A DNA stretch of 64,000 nt, taken from the NCBI RefSeq assembly GCF_949628265.1, contig NC_088790.1, forward strand, positions 23,068,545 to 23,132,544. The letters are read 5' to 3'. This document shows positions 62,001-64,000 of this stretch, one piece after another. Positions within the stretch are counted from its first letter, which is position 1. Each line of letters begins with the position of its first letter. The stretch is from Cloeon dipterum (Eukaryota > Arthropoda > Insecta > Ephemeroptera > Baetidae). A program made the translations under genes and the position numbers. Below the pieces are notes generated by a model, which was not told where the DNA came from, did no database searches, and saw only the letters and a list, made by a program, of their open reading frames with translations.

Positions 62001-63936
62001 ATCTTAAACATTGACCAAGGCAACAAAGAATGGTTAAAATTATCAGTAAAAAACACTTACTGTTCTCATTTCCCGTAAGCTTGTTTTCATACGGAGATTA
62101 CTGTCACTGTAGAATGGGGTTCTTCTACGGCCCCTGCGAGATGAAGGGGTATGAGGCGTTGACACGGTATCTCCTGTACTTTCGCCATTATTCTTCTTCT
62201 TCTTCCTCCTCCTCCCGGGCCGTTTTTTTGTGGGAGATGTAGCCACGTCAGGGGGCTGACCAGGAAGGTTAGAAGATGGAACGCACGGGTTGGATAACGG
62301 ATCGGCCACAGAAGCAGGTTGGTCAAATTGCGCATCATGTGGCATGTCTTGATGAGCTGGGCAACTGTGCTCAGGATCTGGGACAAGAGTCCCAGTGTGA
62401 CGTCGTTGGACAACAGTAGAATCTACAGCAACCTTCAAAAATCGCGTGTACAAAATGAGTTATAATTATTACTGAAAAAGTCAGGTTAGGAGACAATATC
62501 CTTGACTCACCAGAGTTTTGTTTGTTGGGCTGTTATCAACCTCAACAGATTGGTGGTCCCTGTAAGAAATTTGGTTATATCAATTTCAGATGTTTGATAT
62601 AGATTTTAAATGATAAAAAAAATGAAAGAGAAGCACCTAATATAATATGCAGTGCGAACTTAACAAGTCTGTCAACAAGCTTGGGCAAAATTTAAGTTTG
62701 AACAATTGCCAATCATTTTTAGAGCTGTACTTTTATTTAACTGGATCAGGTCGAAATCAATCTTTGCATTCCTAAAAGCTGCAAAATCTTTCATATTCCT
62801 CAAATTTTATTTCCGAGTATTATTTTAATATGTGAGTGTTTTATGGAGCCACACACCAATCAAGACAATTTTGAGCAATATATTAAATTCCAACAAAACA
62901 TGCTATAATAGCAATACTTTTAGCCAGATAAGCACTAGAGAAAAAAAATTACATATAAATTCTGTCAGTTATTCTATTACAATTAATTTAGTTGAAAACT
63001 TGACAAGCTATTAATAATGCGTTATTTTTTTTCCTTATAAATTTATGGCAAGGATTTATTTACCAAGGAGCCCCAGAACAAGCTCTGAATAGTTCGCTTG
63101 AAAATACACTCAATTCTGTAATTTCTCCTTGCACTTGCGCTTTTTGATCATTTTCTACCTGTTACCCTGCAACTCACCGGCCATTGTTTGATGACAGATC
63201 ATTAGTGACAATTTGACTCGGGGCTCTCGTCTCCAATGGAAGAGTGCCTGTTTGTGTAGGTGTCTGTGGCTCATCGACAGGTTGCTGTGGCTCATCAACA
63301 CTTTGCTGTGGCTCATCGTCACTGTGCTGTGGCTCATCGACAGGTTGCTGCAACAACATTTTGTTTAAATCACAGTTTTCAAGAAACGTTTTAACCTACA
63401 GCAAGAAATCTCTGGTAATCATTAGCTGTCATTTCGCTCATAGGAATGTTTGAGGCCAGATCTGCAAAAAAGTCTTGAAAATTAACAGTCATGGTGAACT
63501 ATATTAAAATTACCTTCAATTTCAAATGCCTTACTACCTTTCTTCGGTTTGTCGGTCCTGCTTGGAAAATAATTTCGTGAATACAAACAAATAAAAAATC
63601 ATTAGAAAACTTACTTTCTAGCCTTGTCATCATTGTGCTTTTTGACGATGTCCTCAAGTTGTTTGCGATATTCTTTGAAAGGAAAAATTCAAATTCGAAG
63701 CAATAATTAGACTATTAAATTGGCTTGAGACTTAGTCCCAAAACCTACATATGTGCGAAATACTATACTCACTTTGTTTGGCTTCAATCTGAAGATTTTG
63801 CAAACGAGTGATGCCATACATGTACCCTTTGAAAATTTGCTCGTCGAAGAATTCTAAAGTTGCGACCTGTTCATTCATGCAGGCTTCTGAATAGAGACCT
63901 AAGGCCTTTCCTCCTAACAGGTCTTCCAGCAACTCG
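59031..63936 (-). CDS. Kleisin-like protein, C-terminal part (5' end outside the window)
   Basis: Fourteen exons read downward: 63936-63773, 63672-63615, 63557-63514, 63461-63400, 63347-63178, 62559-62511, 62432-62061, 61358-61218, 61159-61043, 60980-60867, 60814-60704, 60519-60349, 59393-59213, 59158-59031; 626 residues, all joins in frame. The first exon opens in mid-codon after an acceptor, so the gene continues beyond 64000. The visible part begins with a helical region (LLEDLLGGKALGLY ... EYR/KYRKQLEDIV), then a low-complexity middle with DEPQQ repeats, a basic PGRRRKKKK stretch and many Pro/Ser/Thr. The end (SKHSILYALSKLHRAKE ... ITFSTFAKVNTTHKSVV ... LEL) resembles the winged-helix C-terminus of kleisins such as Rad21, Rec8 or NCAPH2, which binds the SMC head. 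Which kleisin, and even membership, is tentative: the diagnostic N-terminal domain is not in the window. Confidence 0.6.
60981..61042 (-). other. GC-AG intron in the kleisin-like gene
   Basis: CAG|GCATGT ... CACGCAG|GTC, 62 bp. The only nearby GT donor (GCAT|GTTGAT) leads to a stop three codons into the next exon. Confidence 0.6.
63264..63347 (-). repeat. In-frame 21-bp minisatellite in the kleisin-like gene
   Basis: Four tandem 21-bp units inside one exon encode heptapeptides VDEPQQP / VDEPQQS / DDEPQHS / VDEPQQP. The unit length keeps the reading frame whatever the copy number. Confidence 0.85.
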
Positions 63937-64000
63937 CTGCAAATTACAAGAAGAAGTGTAACATTTTAAAACACATAATTCTCAGAATGTATAGTCTCTT

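Noticed and set aside
62087..62413. Alternative 108-codon minus-strand frame inside the kleisin-like gene
   Set aside because: Shadow of the real exon; only the frame giving PGRRRKKKK joins correctly to both neighbouring exons.
1..64000. tRNA, rRNA, CRISPR or prokaryotic operon features
   Set aside because: None could be supported by eye; the intron-rich genes exclude a bacterial source. A covariance-model scan for tRNAs and other small RNAs was not possible.

Overview
This is a 64-kb window of an arthropod nuclear genome, most likely an insect. Evidence: intron-bearing genes with GT-AG (and two GC-AG) introns, many only 50-100 bp long; a microsomal CYP2-clan P450; a secreted chitin-binding (peritrophin-type) protein; an axonemal dynein p28 light chain; non-LTR retrotransposon fragments. 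Species cannot be fixed from the sequence. All gene models below were assembled by hand: exon joins keep the frame and protein motifs continue across them. No transcript evidence or database search was available.

Layout. Positions 1 to about 34.65 kb form a gene desert with no recognisable protein gene. It holds microsatellites, two 5'-truncated copies of one LINE family (2730-3304 on +, 30423-30733 on -), each bounded by a perfect 14-bp target-site duplication, and three copies of an unidentified ~165-180 bp dispersed repeat (5903-6066, 15845-16010, 17622-17802). AT-rich DNA alternates with GC-richer patches, as expected for a large intron or the regulatory surroundings of a developmental gene.

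From 34.65 kb onward the DNA is packed with genes, mostly in alternating divergent and convergent pairs: two tandem spermidine/spermine-type N-acetyltransferases (+); neuferricin, a MAPR-type cytochrome b5 protein (-); mitochondrial asparaginyl-tRNA synthetase (+); cytochrome b5 reductase-like flavoprotein (-); a PHD-bromodomain-PWWP-MYND chromatin reader of the ZMYND8 type (+); a CYP2-clan P450 (-); axonemal dynein light intermediate chain p28/DNALI1 (+); a secreted chitin-binding protein (-); and the 3' part of a gene (-) whose C-terminus resembles the winged-helix end of a kleisin (cohesin/condensin subunit), running off the right edge.

These are mostly unrelated housekeeping and tissue genes, not a pathway cluster. 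The most notable points are the dispersed repeat family, an intronic 17-bp perfect inverted repeat in the ZMYND8 gene, an in-frame cassette-exon candidate in the same gene, two GC-AG introns, the tandem acetyltransferase duplication with identical intron phases, NARS2 and CYB5RL stop codons 16 bp apart, and the divergent kleisin-like gene with an in-frame 21-bp minisatellite.
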